Part shown: in pieces, positions 1-8,978 of the stretch
Numbering within the stretch: the stretch's first letter is position 1
Layout: each line of letters starts with the position of its first letter
Assembly: GCF_021165935.1 (NCBI RefSeq)
Contig: NZ_CP088953.1
Span: forward strand, 3,023,501 to 3,087,500
Length of the DNA stretch: 64,000 bases
Source of the DNA: Microbulbifer elongatus
GTDB lineage: Bacteria > Pseudomonadota > Gammaproteobacteria > Pseudomonadales > Cellvibrionaceae
Direction of reading: 5' to 3'
Notes under the pieces: generated by a model
What the model saw: only the letters and a program-made list of their open reading frames with translations
Databases searched by the model: none
What the model was told of the DNA's origin: nothing
Position numbers and translations under genes: made by a program

Positions 1-603
1 ACCAGCGTCGGAATCGTTGCTGGCGATGGGATAGCGCTCACCGTAACCCACAGCCTGCACACGACCAGCGGCAACACCGCGCGTAGTAAAGAAGTTGGCA
101 ACAGACTCGGCACGACGCTCACTCAGAGTCTGGTTGGTAACGTCGGAACCGGTGCTATCGGTATGACCACTCACACGAATAGCGGTTTTGTCGAACTCGT
201 TCAGTACCAGAACCACGGAATCCAGAGTGCCGTAGAAGTCATTGCGAATTTCATAGCGGTTGGTGGCAAAGGTGATGTTGCCCGGCATGATCAGACGAAT
301 GTTGTCGCCCTCACGCTGCACACGTACCCCGGTACCTTCCAGGCGTTGGCGCAGTGCCATTTCCTGGCGGTCCATGTAGTAACCAATACCGCCACCGATG
401 GCGGCGCCACCGAGTGCGCCAGTGATCGCGCCTTTTTTACGATCGCTCTTACTGGCTGTTGCCGCGCCGATAATAGCGCCCGCTACGGCACCGGCACCTG
501 CGCCTTTTGCGGCATTACTGGTTTTACTTTCCTGGGTGTAAGGATCCAGGGTGGTACAACCAACCAGTGAGCCCAGAGCAAGAATCGCGACCCATTTTTT
601 CAT
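1..603 (-). CDS. OmpA-family outer-membrane lipoprotein (3' end cut by window)
   Basis: Reading the minus strand from an ATG at 603 gives a lipoprotein signal ending in a lipobox (SLVGC, Cys16). A glycine-rich stretch of the glycine-zipper/YMGG type follows at roughly residues 34-75, then an OmpA C-terminal peptidoglycan-binding domain. The NITFATNRYEI strand, the SGHTDSTGS motif and the LSERRAESVANFF helix are the usual OmpA landmarks. The order matches YiaD-like proteins, which tether the outer membrane to peptidoglycan. The start has a good Shine-Dalgarno (GGAGAAAGC). The frame is open at base 1, so the last part of the OmpA domain lies outside the window. Confidence 0.92.
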   Translation of the reverse strand, partial: MKKWVAILALGSLVGCTTLDPYTQESKTSNAAKGAGAGAVAGAIIGAATASKSDRKKGAITGALGGAAIGGGIGYYMDRQEMALRQRLEGTGVRVQREGDNIRLIMPGNITFATNRYEIRNDFYGTLDSVVLVLNEFDKTAIRVSGHTDSTGSDVTNQTLSERRAESVANFFTTRGVAAGRVQAVGYGERYPIASNDSDAG

Positions 604-1289
604 TAAGCTTTCTCCTAACGCTTTTTACTGATGACGGGTGGAATGTGAGGCAGTTTCGCTGTTGCAAGCTGACTGCAGGCTGAACCGTGTTCGCCATTGG
701 CACGAAGACTATGCGGAAAGTCTCTTTTGGTCTACCGCTCAATTCCCAAATTTGACGGGAAATTCTAAATGCCACCGGCACCCCGAGTGTCGCCCCTACC
801 CCCGTCAAAAAAATTTCCCCGGCCGAGGAGGAAGTGTCCGTGTATTCGGTAACGTTTCTTGCGGGCTTTGCATATCGCACCAATCGCGGAGCCCTCGGGT
901 AACCGGTGCACAACTATCCTTCCACAAGTTCTGTGGATAACTATGTGCATGAAACTTGTTAACCCTGCGAGAAGCGGCGCAATTCCTAGCCCCCAGCGAT
1001 TTGTGCATTTTTTGCGCCGAAGATATTTTTATTTACAAATCAATAACTTACACAACATCAAAGCATCCGCGTACTAATTAGTAGCTTATTAGGAGGCCGT
1101 TCAAAAATACGGGTTTTGATGTGGAAAAGATTTGTCAAGGGGGTACGGGAAGGAAGGAGCTGAAAAACCGTAAATTTCCAGAAACTCACGTAGAAATAGA
1201 CGCAGCGCTGAAAGTGTACAACCCCCGGATGACATTCCGGTGATGGGGTAGAACGGGATCCCGACATTGCAGAGGTCCGGTGCGGCCGC
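604..1289. other. Intergenic region between the OmpA-like gene and slyX
   Basis: This 686-bp stretch holds no convincing gene; the short frames crossing it overlap one another and match no family I recognise. The left side should hold the promoter of the OmpA-like lipoprotein. The only distinct element is a small dyad with a perfect DnaA-box 9-mer (listed separately). The AT-rich stretch around 1015-1085 and the purine-rich stretch around 1137-1162 carry no recognisable RNA fold. Confidence 0.5.
921..940 (-). promoter_or_regulatory. DnaA-box-like dyad
   Basis: TCCACA and TGTGGA face each other around a 5-base loop. The right arm extends to TGTGGATAA (932-940), the exact complement of the DnaA box TTATCCACA. 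A single box is often chance and no replication gene is nearby, so this is recorded as a possible DnaA-binding site rather than an origin. Confidence 0.25.
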
Positions 1290-1517
1290 TCAGTAATGCG
1301 GCGGCCGTTCTTCCCCGGGCTTATCGCCCTTGTTCATTTCGAACATCAGATCCTGATACTTTTCCGACACTTCTTTCAGCCGGGCAACCAGTGCCCGCAG
1401 CTGGGCGTCCTGTTGCGCGATGGTATCGTTCAACTGCGTCAGCGTGTCTTCCTGGAAAGCCAGTCGTGTTTCCAGCTCATCCACACGGGCTTCCAGTTGT
1501 TGCATTGCATCACTCAT
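1290..1517 (-). CDS. slyX: SlyX family protein
   Basis: This 75-residue protein is nearly all one heptad-patterned coiled coil (residues 1-55) with the family's C-terminal tail ending in ERPPHY. Length and ending fit SlyX, a small gammaproteobacterial protein of unknown biochemical role, often found near slyD and named from lysis genetics. It lies 13 bp downstream of the serine hydrolase gene on the same strand, so the two may be co-transcribed. No other family resembles it at this size. Confidence 0.9.
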   Translation of the reverse strand: MSDAMQQLEARVDELETRLAFQEDTLTQLNDTIAQQDAQLRALVARLKEVSEKYQDLMFEMNKGDKPGEERPPHY

Positions 1518-1530
1518 GACCTGGCTCCAC

Positions 1531-2676
1531 TTAGAGTAATCGGTACAGGCAATCCTTCAGCCCCACTGCCCGCTGATCCATAAACAGGCTTTGCCCCATA
1601 CGCGAGGTGACATAGCCAAAGCCCACTTCCGTTTCCGGGTCCGCAAAGCCTACGCTGCCCCCGGCACCGGGGTGGCCAAAACCACCTTTACCCCCGAAGG
1701 CCAGGTCTTCTGCGGAACCCGCCTTCAGGAAACCGCAGCCGAATGCCACATCCGTCTGCAGGATCGCATCCCGCGCCCGGCTCTGTTCGGTAGTGGCCTC
1801 TGCAAGAATCGTGCGATCCAGTAATTGTGGATCCTCGCTGGCCAGATCTCCGTACACCGCAGCGAGGTCGCGGGCGCTGAAATGCCCATTGGCCGCAGGA
1901 ATCAGTGCATTCCGCCACTGATCGCCGTTGGTCCCCATCATGAGGGTGACGGGGTTGGTGAACGCCGTCGCCACCGGGCCCTGGCGGTCTTCCTTGATGG
2001 AGCGGCCGATCGCATTGGGGCGCAATTCCGGTAACGGCTTTTTCAGTGGGCCGACATCCGCGATCCGGGAGGAGCGGTGCCCTACCGCACCGAACCCGCC
2101 ATCGAGCGCCAGCGGGTCGCTGACGCCCTTCTGGTAGAGATCCCGCACCGTTTCACCACTGGCTTTTTCTATCAGACCACCCAGGGTCCAGCCATACAGA
2201 AACGGCGCATATCCCTGCTGGCTACCAGGCTCCCACCAGGGGGCGGTCCGCGCGACCTGCGCGAGTGCCGCATCCCAGTCATAAATCAGGTCGTCGGCGA
2301 CTTTCTCGCGGAAGGCAATGACACCACTGCGATGGCACAGTAACTGCCGGCCGGTAATCCCGGCTTTCCCCGCCTCGGCAAACTCCGGCCAGTATTGGGC
2401 GACAGGCGCATCCAGATCCAGTTTGCCCGCGGCGACCTGCTGCAGGGCGATCAGCGCAAGGATACCCTTGGAGGAGGAAAACACGTTTGCGAGGGTATCC
2501 TCTTCATAGGGTTCCGTGCCGGCGCGGTCGGCGCAGCCGGCCCACAGGGAGGCGATCACTTCTCCGTGCTGTACCGCGCAGAAGGAGGCGCCGACATCAC
2601 CGTGATCACGGAAGTTGGCCGCAAAGGCATCGTACAGGGCTTCAAACCCCGGGGCGCAATATCCCTGAATATCCAT
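1531..2676 (-). CDS. Serine hydrolase of the beta-lactamase/EstB esterase family
   Basis: The 381-residue protein has the class C beta-lactamase fold signatures used by family VIII esterases: S67-x-x-K70 (within VFSSSKG), a catalytic Tyr at Y156 (QQGYAP) and HPG at 335-337 in place of the KTG box. No signal peptide is visible, so a cytoplasmic carboxylesterase is more likely than a periplasmic beta-lactamase or a DD-peptidase. The sequence LCHRSG near residue 113 is the family's conserved LxHxSG. It sits upstream of slyX on the same strand. The substrate cannot be told from sequence. Confidence 0.88.
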   Translation of the reverse strand: MDIQGYCAPGFEALYDAFAANFRDHGDVGASFCAVQHGEVIASLWAGCADRAGTEPYEEDTLANVFSSSKGILALIALQQVAAGKLDLDAPVAQYWPEFAEAGKAGITGRQLLCHRSGVIAFREKVADDLIYDWDAALAQVARTAPWWEPGSQQGYAPFLYGWTLGGLIEKASGETVRDLYQKGVSDPLALDGGFGAVGHRSSRIADVGPLKKPLPELRPNAIGRSIKEDRQGPVATAFTNPVTLMMGTNGDQWRNALIPAANGHFSARDLAAVYGDLASEDPQLLDRTILAEATTEQSRARDAILQTDVAFGCGFLKAGSAEDLAFGGKGGFGHPGAGGSVGFADPETEVGFGYVTSRMGQSLFMDQRAVGLKDCLYRLL

Positions 2677-2831
2677 GAAGAAGCGTTACCAATAAGAGAG
2701 GACGAAACGGAAAGGCGCACGGCGGGCAACCAGGCTGCCGTGAGCCCATCAAAACGGGGCGCAAGCATAGCGGATCGCTGCGGTACTGTTAAGGCGAGAA
2801 ACCGGCAGGAGCGAGCCACTTGCGCGGTTCA

Positions 2832-3671
2832 TTACCCCCCTTCTTCCAGCGGCTCCTCGAAGTCCTCCAGGCGATAGCCACACTGCTTGCAGTACTCGGC
2901 ATCGGCATCATGGCCGGCTTTGCCACAATTGTGGCAGCGGGCAAGTTGCTTTTCGCGCCCTATCTCATGGGCCAGCTCGGCGGTGACAATACCCGTGGGC
3001 ACAGCGATGATCGAGTAACCGATCAGCATGGTCATCGAAGCAATGGCCTGCCCCAGGGGGGTGTGCGGCGTGATATCACCAAAGCCGACGGTGGTGATGG
3101 TGACAATAGTCCAGTAAATACTTTTCGGGATACTGGTAAAGCCGTGCTTGGGGCCCTCCACCACAAACATGATGCTGCCAAAAATGATGCACAGCACCAG
3201 GACACTGGTGTAGAACACGAATATTCGCCGCCTCGCCTGCCACAGTGAGCGCATCAGGATATTGGCATCACTCAGGTAGCGAACCAGTTTCAGTACCCGA
3301 AAGACCCGCAACACCCGCAACAGGCGAATGACCATCAGGTAAGTGGCTCCGGTAAAAATCAGTGCCAGGTAACTGGGCAGGATGGCCAGCAGATCCACTA
3401 CGCCGTAGAAGCTGGTGACGTACTCCCTGCGATCCCGAGCGCAATAGATGCGGGTAATGTACTCAAGGGTAAACAGTGCGGTGAAAAACCATTCAAGCTG
3501 GTAGAAGGTTTCCCCGAAACGCACCCACAGGCTTTCTACAGATGCCAGCACCACCAGAGTAACGCTCAGCAGAATCGCCCAGATCAGGACAACATCAAAG
3601 TACTTCCCCGCTGGCGTATCTGTGCCAAATATCACTTCGTTCAGCCACTTGCGGGTTCCCGTGAGAGGCAT
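2832..3671 (-). CDS. Voltage-gated potassium channel subunit with zinc-ribbon tail
   Basis: This 279-residue protein has six predicted membrane helices and a K+ selectivity filter TVGFGD at 194-199. The S4 voltage sensor is textbook, with basic residues every third position from R116 to R131 (R116, R119, R122, R125, K128, R131). After the S6 helix the protein ends in a small CxxC...CxxC zinc ribbon (C246, C249, C261, C264), which is not part of the classic Kv core and may act as a cytosolic sensing or assembly tail. The subunit should form a tetramer in the inner membrane. It lies 155 bp upstream of the serine hydrolase. Confidence 0.93.
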   Translation of the reverse strand: MPLTGTRKWLNEVIFGTDTPAGKYFDVVLIWAILLSVTLVVLASVESLWVRFGETFYQLEWFFTALFTLEYITRIYCARDRREYVTSFYGVVDLLAILPSYLALIFTGATYLMVIRLLRVLRVFRVLKLVRYLSDANILMRSLWQARRRIFVFYTSVLVLCIIFGSIMFVVEGPKHGFTSIPKSIYWTIVTITTVGFGDITPHTPLGQAIASMTMLIGYSIIAVPTGIVTAELAHEIGREKQLARCHNCGKAGHDADAEYCKQCGYRLEDFEEPLEEGG

Positions 3672-3841
3672 GTAATCCGGTCCTTCTCGTTATTCGTGTT
3701 ACAGAGGGTGTAGTTGAAGACATTCTAGCGGACAGCAGCGGCGCAGAATACGCCGCTTTTGAAACAGGTCTGGGATCCGCTATGCTTCGCCACCGGATTG
3801 ACTCCGCTCCTCTGCAATACGTCGACCAGCAGGAAACCAAC

Positions 3842-4165
3842 ATGCGTGACAAGAATCGACTCGTTTACTCCACAGACCGCGGCCGCATCAAGGAGCCCGC
3901 CAGAGAGGAAAGGCATCACAAGGGCGATGGCATCGTGCGGATACAGCGGGAAACCAAAGGCCGTAAGGGCAAAGGGGTGACCTGTGTGCGGGGTGTGGAC
4001 GGGACCGATGCGGAGCTGAAGCTTTTACTGGCGGAACTGAAAAAGCGCTGCGGATGCGGGGGCGCGCTGAAAGACGGTGTGATCGAAATTCAGGGGGACA
4101 AGCGCGACGAGATCAAAGCCGCGCTCGAAGCCAAGGACTACAAGGTGAAGTTGGCGGGGGGCTGA
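3842..4165 (+). CDS. yciH: Translation initiation factor SUI1/eIF1-like protein YciH
   Basis: The 107-residue product carries the SUI1/eIF1 fold: a basic N-terminal strand, the segment GKGVTCVRG, a helix of the form ELKLLLAELKKRCGCGGA, and a final IEIQGD...KDYKVKLAGG. YciH is thought to discriminate against non-canonical initiation complexes on the 30S subunit. An upstream in-frame ATG at 3782 would add 20 residues outside the family consensus; the ATG at 3842 is preferred, with an AGGAAA about 9 bases upstream. It is convergent with the next gene. Confidence 0.92.
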   Translation: MRDKNRLVYSTDRGRIKEPAREERHHKGDGIVRIQRETKGRKGKGVTCVRGVDGTDAELKLLLAELKKRCGCGGALKDGVIEIQGDKRDEIKAALEAKDYKVKLAGG

Positions 4166-4230
4166 TTTCCTGGCCCGTTGCGGCGGTCACGATCGGCGCG
4201 AATCCGCACAGGCAGTTCCCTGACTGAGCC

Positions 4231-6993
4231 TCACAGACTGGCGAGACGCAACGGCTTCACTTTCAGGCGCTCCTCCTCTGCGAGGCATAACGCCAGCAGT
4301 TGTGCCAGTTCGGCCTGATAGGCTTCCATCACCACACCACTGGCAGACTTGCCGCGCAACTCCAGTGCCTGGAGCTCACCGCTGACATCATCACCCCGGA
4401 CCGCGCCCGAAATCGCGGTCTCTCCGGTTGCGCAGGACTGCAATTTTTCCAATTGCGCCGGGGTCAGCGGCACCTGCCGGGCCCGAGCGGCTTCTTCCAG
4501 CTGCCGTATCTGCTGGGCGATCAGCTCCGGGTACTTCTGCAGCAATGCAGTGGGCAGCTCCTGAGTTGGGGCGCGCTCGATCAACTCGCAGACCACATCG
4601 CTGTATCGATTCAGTGTGGTCAGAGGCTCATTTAGGGCATCAAATTTGCGCAGCCGCGCGAGTGCCGTTTGCGCCGCTTTTCGATCCGCCGCCACCATGG
4701 TTGCCATGGCCCGCTCCACCCGCAAATAAAACATACTGTGCAACTGCTGACGCTGTTGCAGGCACTCGCTGAGGCGAACCCGATTGTCCTGGCGCGACTC
4801 ATCTGTCGCTGCCGGCGTTGTCCCATTCAGGTCGTAGAGACGGGGGTCCACCCGCACATTCGCGCGCACCAGCGCCGCACCAATCTGTATCCGCGCCCCC
4901 TTGCGTTGCAACTGCGCAATCCGCTGTTCCAGTTCCTGCAGATCTACCAGCCGGCCACGCAACCAGTCTATGCACGACTGGAGATCCAGTGTCCGGAGCT
5001 CTTCGTTCCGCGGTAGCTGAAGGTGCACGAAGTCCCGGGGGATGGCGCGGTTGAAATATCGCGTCAACACCTGCTGGGCGGCCTCGGCGTTTTTGTCAGT
5101 TTCCAACAACAGGCGGTTTTCCACCGGACGGCAACTGTCATCCCCTCCTACCCGGCTGACCCGTGCGGCGAGCTCGGTAAAATCGATAAACAGTTTCTGC
5201 AATGAAAAGTCCTGTCGCTGCAGACCTGGCGGCAACTGGTGCTCTTCCACCGCACCGATACGCAGATGGCCAGCGGGTTCCTCTTGCGCCCAGCAATCGG
5301 TCTCCTCCGCCATCGCCGCGTCTATCCCCTTCAGGGTTTGCGCACTGGTGTTGTTGTACAACCAGCGCACCGCCAGAGGAACATTCATCAGGCGCTTACC
5401 CAGCAGTTGGGCTTCGCGGTTGATCTCACCACACACCAGGTCCGCATGAACCAGACGATTCCAACGCTCGGCAAAATGATGGAATCCGTCCGATCCAACC
5501 AGCTGGCCGGCAGCAAGATCCGCGTGTGCTTCCAGACGTCGCGCCAAGGGGCCGCTCATGTGGCGGTGCGCAGCCTGCAGGCGATCAAATAGCGGAGCCA
5601 GCGGGCGGCCGCAAATCACCAGCAGCTTGTGCAGCGGCTTCAGCACTACCGGGACTGTATCATCGGCGCCGATGATCGTTGCCTCCCGTTCCAGTGCATC
5701 CTGCGCCCGCTGCAAACGCTCAGAGGTACCGATTGCAAGCGACTGGGCAGCCCGGTACCAGTGATTCTGGTACGGACTCATGGCTCTGGCCATCAATGCC
5801 ACGACATCGCCACCTTCCAGGGTGGCCACTGCACCGAGGCCAAGCGACAATTTTGGTGGGGAGAACGGCGCCTGCATCACGCGGATTTCCGCGCCTGCGG
5901 TCACGACCACCTCCGTGGCCAGAATCCGGTTCGCCGACGCGAGATTGCGCGGACCTTTCTGCTTTCGCGCAATGCTCACACCACAGGTCTCGGCCATCAC
6001 TTCCAGCAATAAAAACAAGCCCGGAGCGTCCCGCTTGGACAGGCGAACCGGATCAAGATCACCGGCCACACCGGCGTGCAGCCCCGAGGAACCGATAGAA
6101 AAGAACGGGGTCAGAATCAGCGCCATGCAGAAGCACACCAGTAGGATGGTCACGCCGCTCCCCGCCAATGTACCCACGCCAAACTCACCGGCAAGCACTG
6201 CCGATGGCAATGCCCAGAACGCCCCTCCCAGCTGATACAAGCAGAGAAGCAGCAGCCCCACGAATCCGGCAGGTACAACCGACGCCAGAAGCAATTGGGG
6301 AAGCATGGCAATTCTGCTTCCCGGGGCGGGCGATGCGGCGCTGACAGCGGAACGGAACAGTGCCCGCAGCTGTGCGCGGGCCGCACTGTCTTTTGGCTCG
6401 GATTTCGGGGGGCTGGTCAGCTCCGGGGCATTTTTTGCGCCCCTTCCCTGCGCCGCTGTGGTCCGCTGTGTGGCGGCGCTTTTTGCCGCAGCGGGCGCGG
6501 TCGATTGACTGGGGGCGCCCCCACCAGACGGTTTAGGGTTGCTGGGCGCAGGTTTACTGCTGGAGGGTGCGACCTGACTCGGCGCCGCAACCTGCAGCGC
6601 CGGCGCCACCTCGGGGCCAGGTCGGCCTGTGGTGGTAGCCGGCTGTGACTTGCGCTCCTGCCGCTGTCGAGCAAATTTCAATCGCGCGAGAATCGCGCGA
6701 TTATCGAAGGTGCCTGCAGGGTGTACCTCGATTTTCAGACCAAGTTGCTGAAGCTGTGTACGAAACTGCACCACCTCCCCCGCGGTCAGCTGATCCTTGA
6801 TGACCCAGCCTTTCAAAAACAGCTTCCGTGCCTGATCCCCACCGATGGAAAATGCACTCATCAGCTGCTGCAACACTTCCTTTGGCGGTTTGGCACGCAG
6901 TGTTTTTCCTGCAGAAATGATCTGAAATCGGTCCTGATTTCTTCCCTGCAGATTGTCGGGTACCCGGTTGTGAATCCTTGCCTGGCTTGCCAT
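4231..6993 (-). CDS. Large membrane protein with degenerate M48-like peptidase domain
   Basis: Starting at the ATG at 6993 (GAGGAA Shine-Dalgarno) gives 920 residues. Residues 20-95 form a small domain (FQIISAGK...WVIKDQLT...LGLKIEV) that I have seen at the N-terminus of other gammaproteobacterial proteins and that has no assigned role. A Pro/Ala/Ser/Lys-rich linker runs from 110 to 210, and two membrane segments lie near 229-253 and 276-300. The next part resembles M48 metallopeptidases, including the third-ligand motif ExxxD (E488, D492 in RRLEAHADLAAG). Where HExxH should stand the protein reads RAMSP (403-407), so the zinc site is lost. The C-terminal 350 residues are helical, Gln/Leu/Arg-rich and coiled-coil-like. 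A catalytically dead scaffold is inferred. An upstream in-frame ATG at 7140 has no ribosome site. Confidence 0.75.
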   Translation of the reverse strand: MASQARIHNRVPDNLQGRNQDRFQIISAGKTLRAKPPKEVLQQLMSAFSIGGDQARKLFLKGWVIKDQLTAGEVVQFRTQLQQLGLKIEVHPAGTFDNRAILARLKFARQRQERKSQPATTTGRPGPEVAPALQVAAPSQVAPSSSKPAPSNPKPSGGGAPSQSTAPAAAKSAATQRTTAAQGRGAKNAPELTSPPKSEPKDSAARAQLRALFRSAVSAASPAPGSRIAMLPQLLLASVVPAGFVGLLLLCLYQLGGAFWALPSAVLAGEFGVGTLAGSGVTILLVCFCMALILTPFFSIGSSGLHAGVAGDLDPVRLSKRDAPGLFLLLEVMAETCGVSIARKQKGPRNLASANRILATEVVVTAGAEIRVMQAPFSPPKLSLGLGAVATLEGGDVVALMARAMSPYQNHWYRAAQSLAIGTSERLQRAQDALEREATIIGADDTVPVVLKPLHKLLVICGRPLAPLFDRLQAAHRHMSGPLARRLEAHADLAAGQLVGSDGFHHFAERWNRLVHADLVCGEINREAQLLGKRLMNVPLAVRWLYNNTSAQTLKGIDAAMAEETDCWAQEEPAGHLRIGAVEEHQLPPGLQRQDFSLQKLFIDFTELAARVSRVGGDDSCRPVENRLLLETDKNAEAAQQVLTRYFNRAIPRDFVHLQLPRNEELRTLDLQSCIDWLRGRLVDLQELEQRIAQLQRKGARIQIGAALVRANVRVDPRLYDLNGTTPAATDESRQDNRVRLSECLQQRQQLHSMFYLRVERAMATMVAADRKAAQTALARLRKFDALNEPLTTLNRYSDVVCELIERAPTQELPTALLQKYPELIAQQIRQLEEAARARQVPLTPAQLEKLQSCATGETAISGAVRGDDVSGELQALELRGKSASGVVMEAYQAELAQLLALCLAEEERLKVKPLRLASL

Positions 6994-7208
6994 CTGTTCC
7001 TCGTCGCCCCCGCGGGCAGATATCCGTAGATGGGCCGCAGGGTACGAGATTAGAAGCCATGGGAGTGGGGACTGGTTCTCACTGGAATTTCGGCCGACAC
7101 CCGAAGCGCAATTTCCCCAATCAGTTCCCAATCGAGCCACCGACGAAATCCCAGTTCAACTATCGCCTGGATCACGTTTCAAATGCAGTCAGCAGAGGGA
7201 CTGGCGCG

Positions 7209-8720
7209 TTATTTTGTGTCCTGCTCGGTGGGAGGTTTTGCGGTATTTTCCGAAGGGGTCCAGACCGAAGGATCGATCCCCGGAATATCGCAGCGCCGCG
7301 CGTCAAAAACCGGTTCGTTGATACCGCGACTGCGCTGCTCTTCATAGTCAGAAAACACCTTCAGGGCGACACCGGATAGCAGCAGAATCGCCAGCAGGTT
7401 TGCAGACGCCATAAAGCCCATGGACATATCGGCCATGTTCCACAGCAAGGCAAAATTTCCGGAACTGCCGGTATAGGCGACCCAGGCGCCAAACAGGATA
7501 AAGCCGATATACAGGACCCGGTAACAGAATATCGACGTTCGGGTGTGCCAGAGATAGAAGATATTGGTTTCGGCGTAATAGTAGTTGGCGATAATGGAGG
7601 TAAACGCAAAAAACAGCAGTGCAACGGCCACGAAACTGTTGCCCCAGGGGCCGAGAATACTGGCCAGCGCCGACTGAGTGAGTGTAACGCCTTCGACCGC
7701 ACCACTCAGCTCCACATCACTCAGCAGAATGATTGCCGCCGTCGCGGTGCAGATCATCATGGTATCGAGAAACACCGAGGCCATCTGCACGTAACCCTGC
7801 ACGACCGGATGTTTCACGTCGGCCGCCGCACCGACGTTCGGTGACGACCCCATCCCCGCCTCATTGGAGAAGAGCCCGCGCTTGATGCCATTGGCAACCA
7901 CGGCCCCAAAAGCGCCGGCACCCGCTTCCTGAGCGCCGAAGGCATTGCCGAGAATCAGGGCAAACACCTCCGGTAGGCGGTCGATATTCATCACCACGAT
8001 CACCAGCGCGATCACGATGTAAAACAGCGCCATAACCGGCACCACGATACCCGCGAAACGGCCGATGGTATGAATACCACCAAACACAATCATTCCGGCA
8101 AGTACGGCAATGACTATGCCGATCAATAGCGGATGAACACCCCAGGCCGCATTAATGGCATCCGCCATGGCATTGGCCTGGACGGCATTAAAGAAAAAGC
8201 CGAAACAGATCACCAGGAATACGGAAAACAGTACCGATAGCCACTTCCATTTCTTCCCCAGCCCCTTGTCGATGTAATACGCCGGCCCACCGCGAAAGGT
8301 CCCCGGTTCATCGCCCGGTTCCTTAAAGGTTTGCGCCAGCGTATTTTCAATCAGGCTGGTGGCCATACCCACCAGTGCCACCATCCACATCCAGAACACC
8401 GCACCCGGCCCGCCTGCGGTGATGGCCACGGCAACGCCCGCAATATTGCCGGTGCCCACCCGCGCCGCAGCACTTGTGGCAAAGGCTTCAAAGGAAGACA
8501 CACAATCGTCACGCTCCTTGCGGAAACTGCGTGCCATGACGCGCAACATATGGCCAAAGGCGCGAATCTGAACAAAGCCCGTACGCACCGTAAAGTAAAT
8601 GCCCGCTGGCAGCAGTGCAGCAATCAGAATGCCCAGCCACCAGACGCCGCCCAGCCCACCCCAGGTGATCTGGTTGCCCGCACTGACAACGGCGGCGAAT
8701 AACTCCAGAAATGCCTGCAT
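7209..8720 (-). CDS. Sodium:alanine/glycine symporter (AGCS family)
   Basis: The 503-residue inner-membrane protein shows the AGCS pattern: an N-terminal GGLGGVWWLG segment, the conserved FEAFATSAAARVGTGNIAGV stretch (sodium and amino-acid site), and GLFSNEAGMGSSPNVGAAA in the middle. About eleven hydrophobic segments are apparent. The family imports alanine or glycine with Na+, which suits a marine cell. The start at 8720 is chosen because AAGGA lies just upstream; an upstream in-frame ATG at 8849 adds a basic, non-homologous leader. It is divergent from the S9 peptidase gene. Confidence 0.93.
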   Translation of the reverse strand: MQAFLELFAAVVSAGNQITWGGLGGVWWLGILIAALLPAGIYFTVRTGFVQIRAFGHMLRVMARSFRKERDDCVSSFEAFATSAAARVGTGNIAGVAVAITAGGPGAVFWMWMVALVGMATSLIENTLAQTFKEPGDEPGTFRGGPAYYIDKGLGKKWKWLSVLFSVFLVICFGFFFNAVQANAMADAINAAWGVHPLLIGIVIAVLAGMIVFGGIHTIGRFAGIVVPVMALFYIVIALVIVVMNIDRLPEVFALILGNAFGAQEAGAGAFGAVVANGIKRGLFSNEAGMGSSPNVGAAADVKHPVVQGYVQMASVFLDTMMICTATAAIILLSDVELSGAVEGVTLTQSALASILGPWGNSFVAVALLFFAFTSIIANYYYAETNIFYLWHTRTSIFCYRVLYIGFILFGAWVAYTGSSGNFALLWNMADMSMGFMASANLLAILLLSGVALKVFSDYEEQRSRGINEPVFDARRCDIPGIDPSVWTPSENTAKPPTEQDTK

Positions 8721-8978
8721 GAAGATCCTTTTTACCCACCGGTGCAGAATCCGTTGCCAGAATATTGCGCTGGACAAGGGACGAAAATTTTTCCTATAAA
8801 TCCAGTAAAGATCAGCACCCGGAAAGCGCCACCCGAACCGCACCCGCACTCGGTGGGCGTGTGCCGCGGGTCATCCGCCACTTGTGACCCACCGACGCTG
8901 ACGTACAATACCTCTAATCTGGCTGCGCTCAGCGGTCAAGCAGTATTCAGGCACCGAACAGGGATTCCGCGTACCGTC

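Noticed and set aside
3738..3760. GCGGCG/CGCCGC hairpin followed by TTTT upstream of yciH
   Set aside because: It looks like an intrinsic terminator but no plus-strand gene ends before it, and an attenuator role for yciH has no support.
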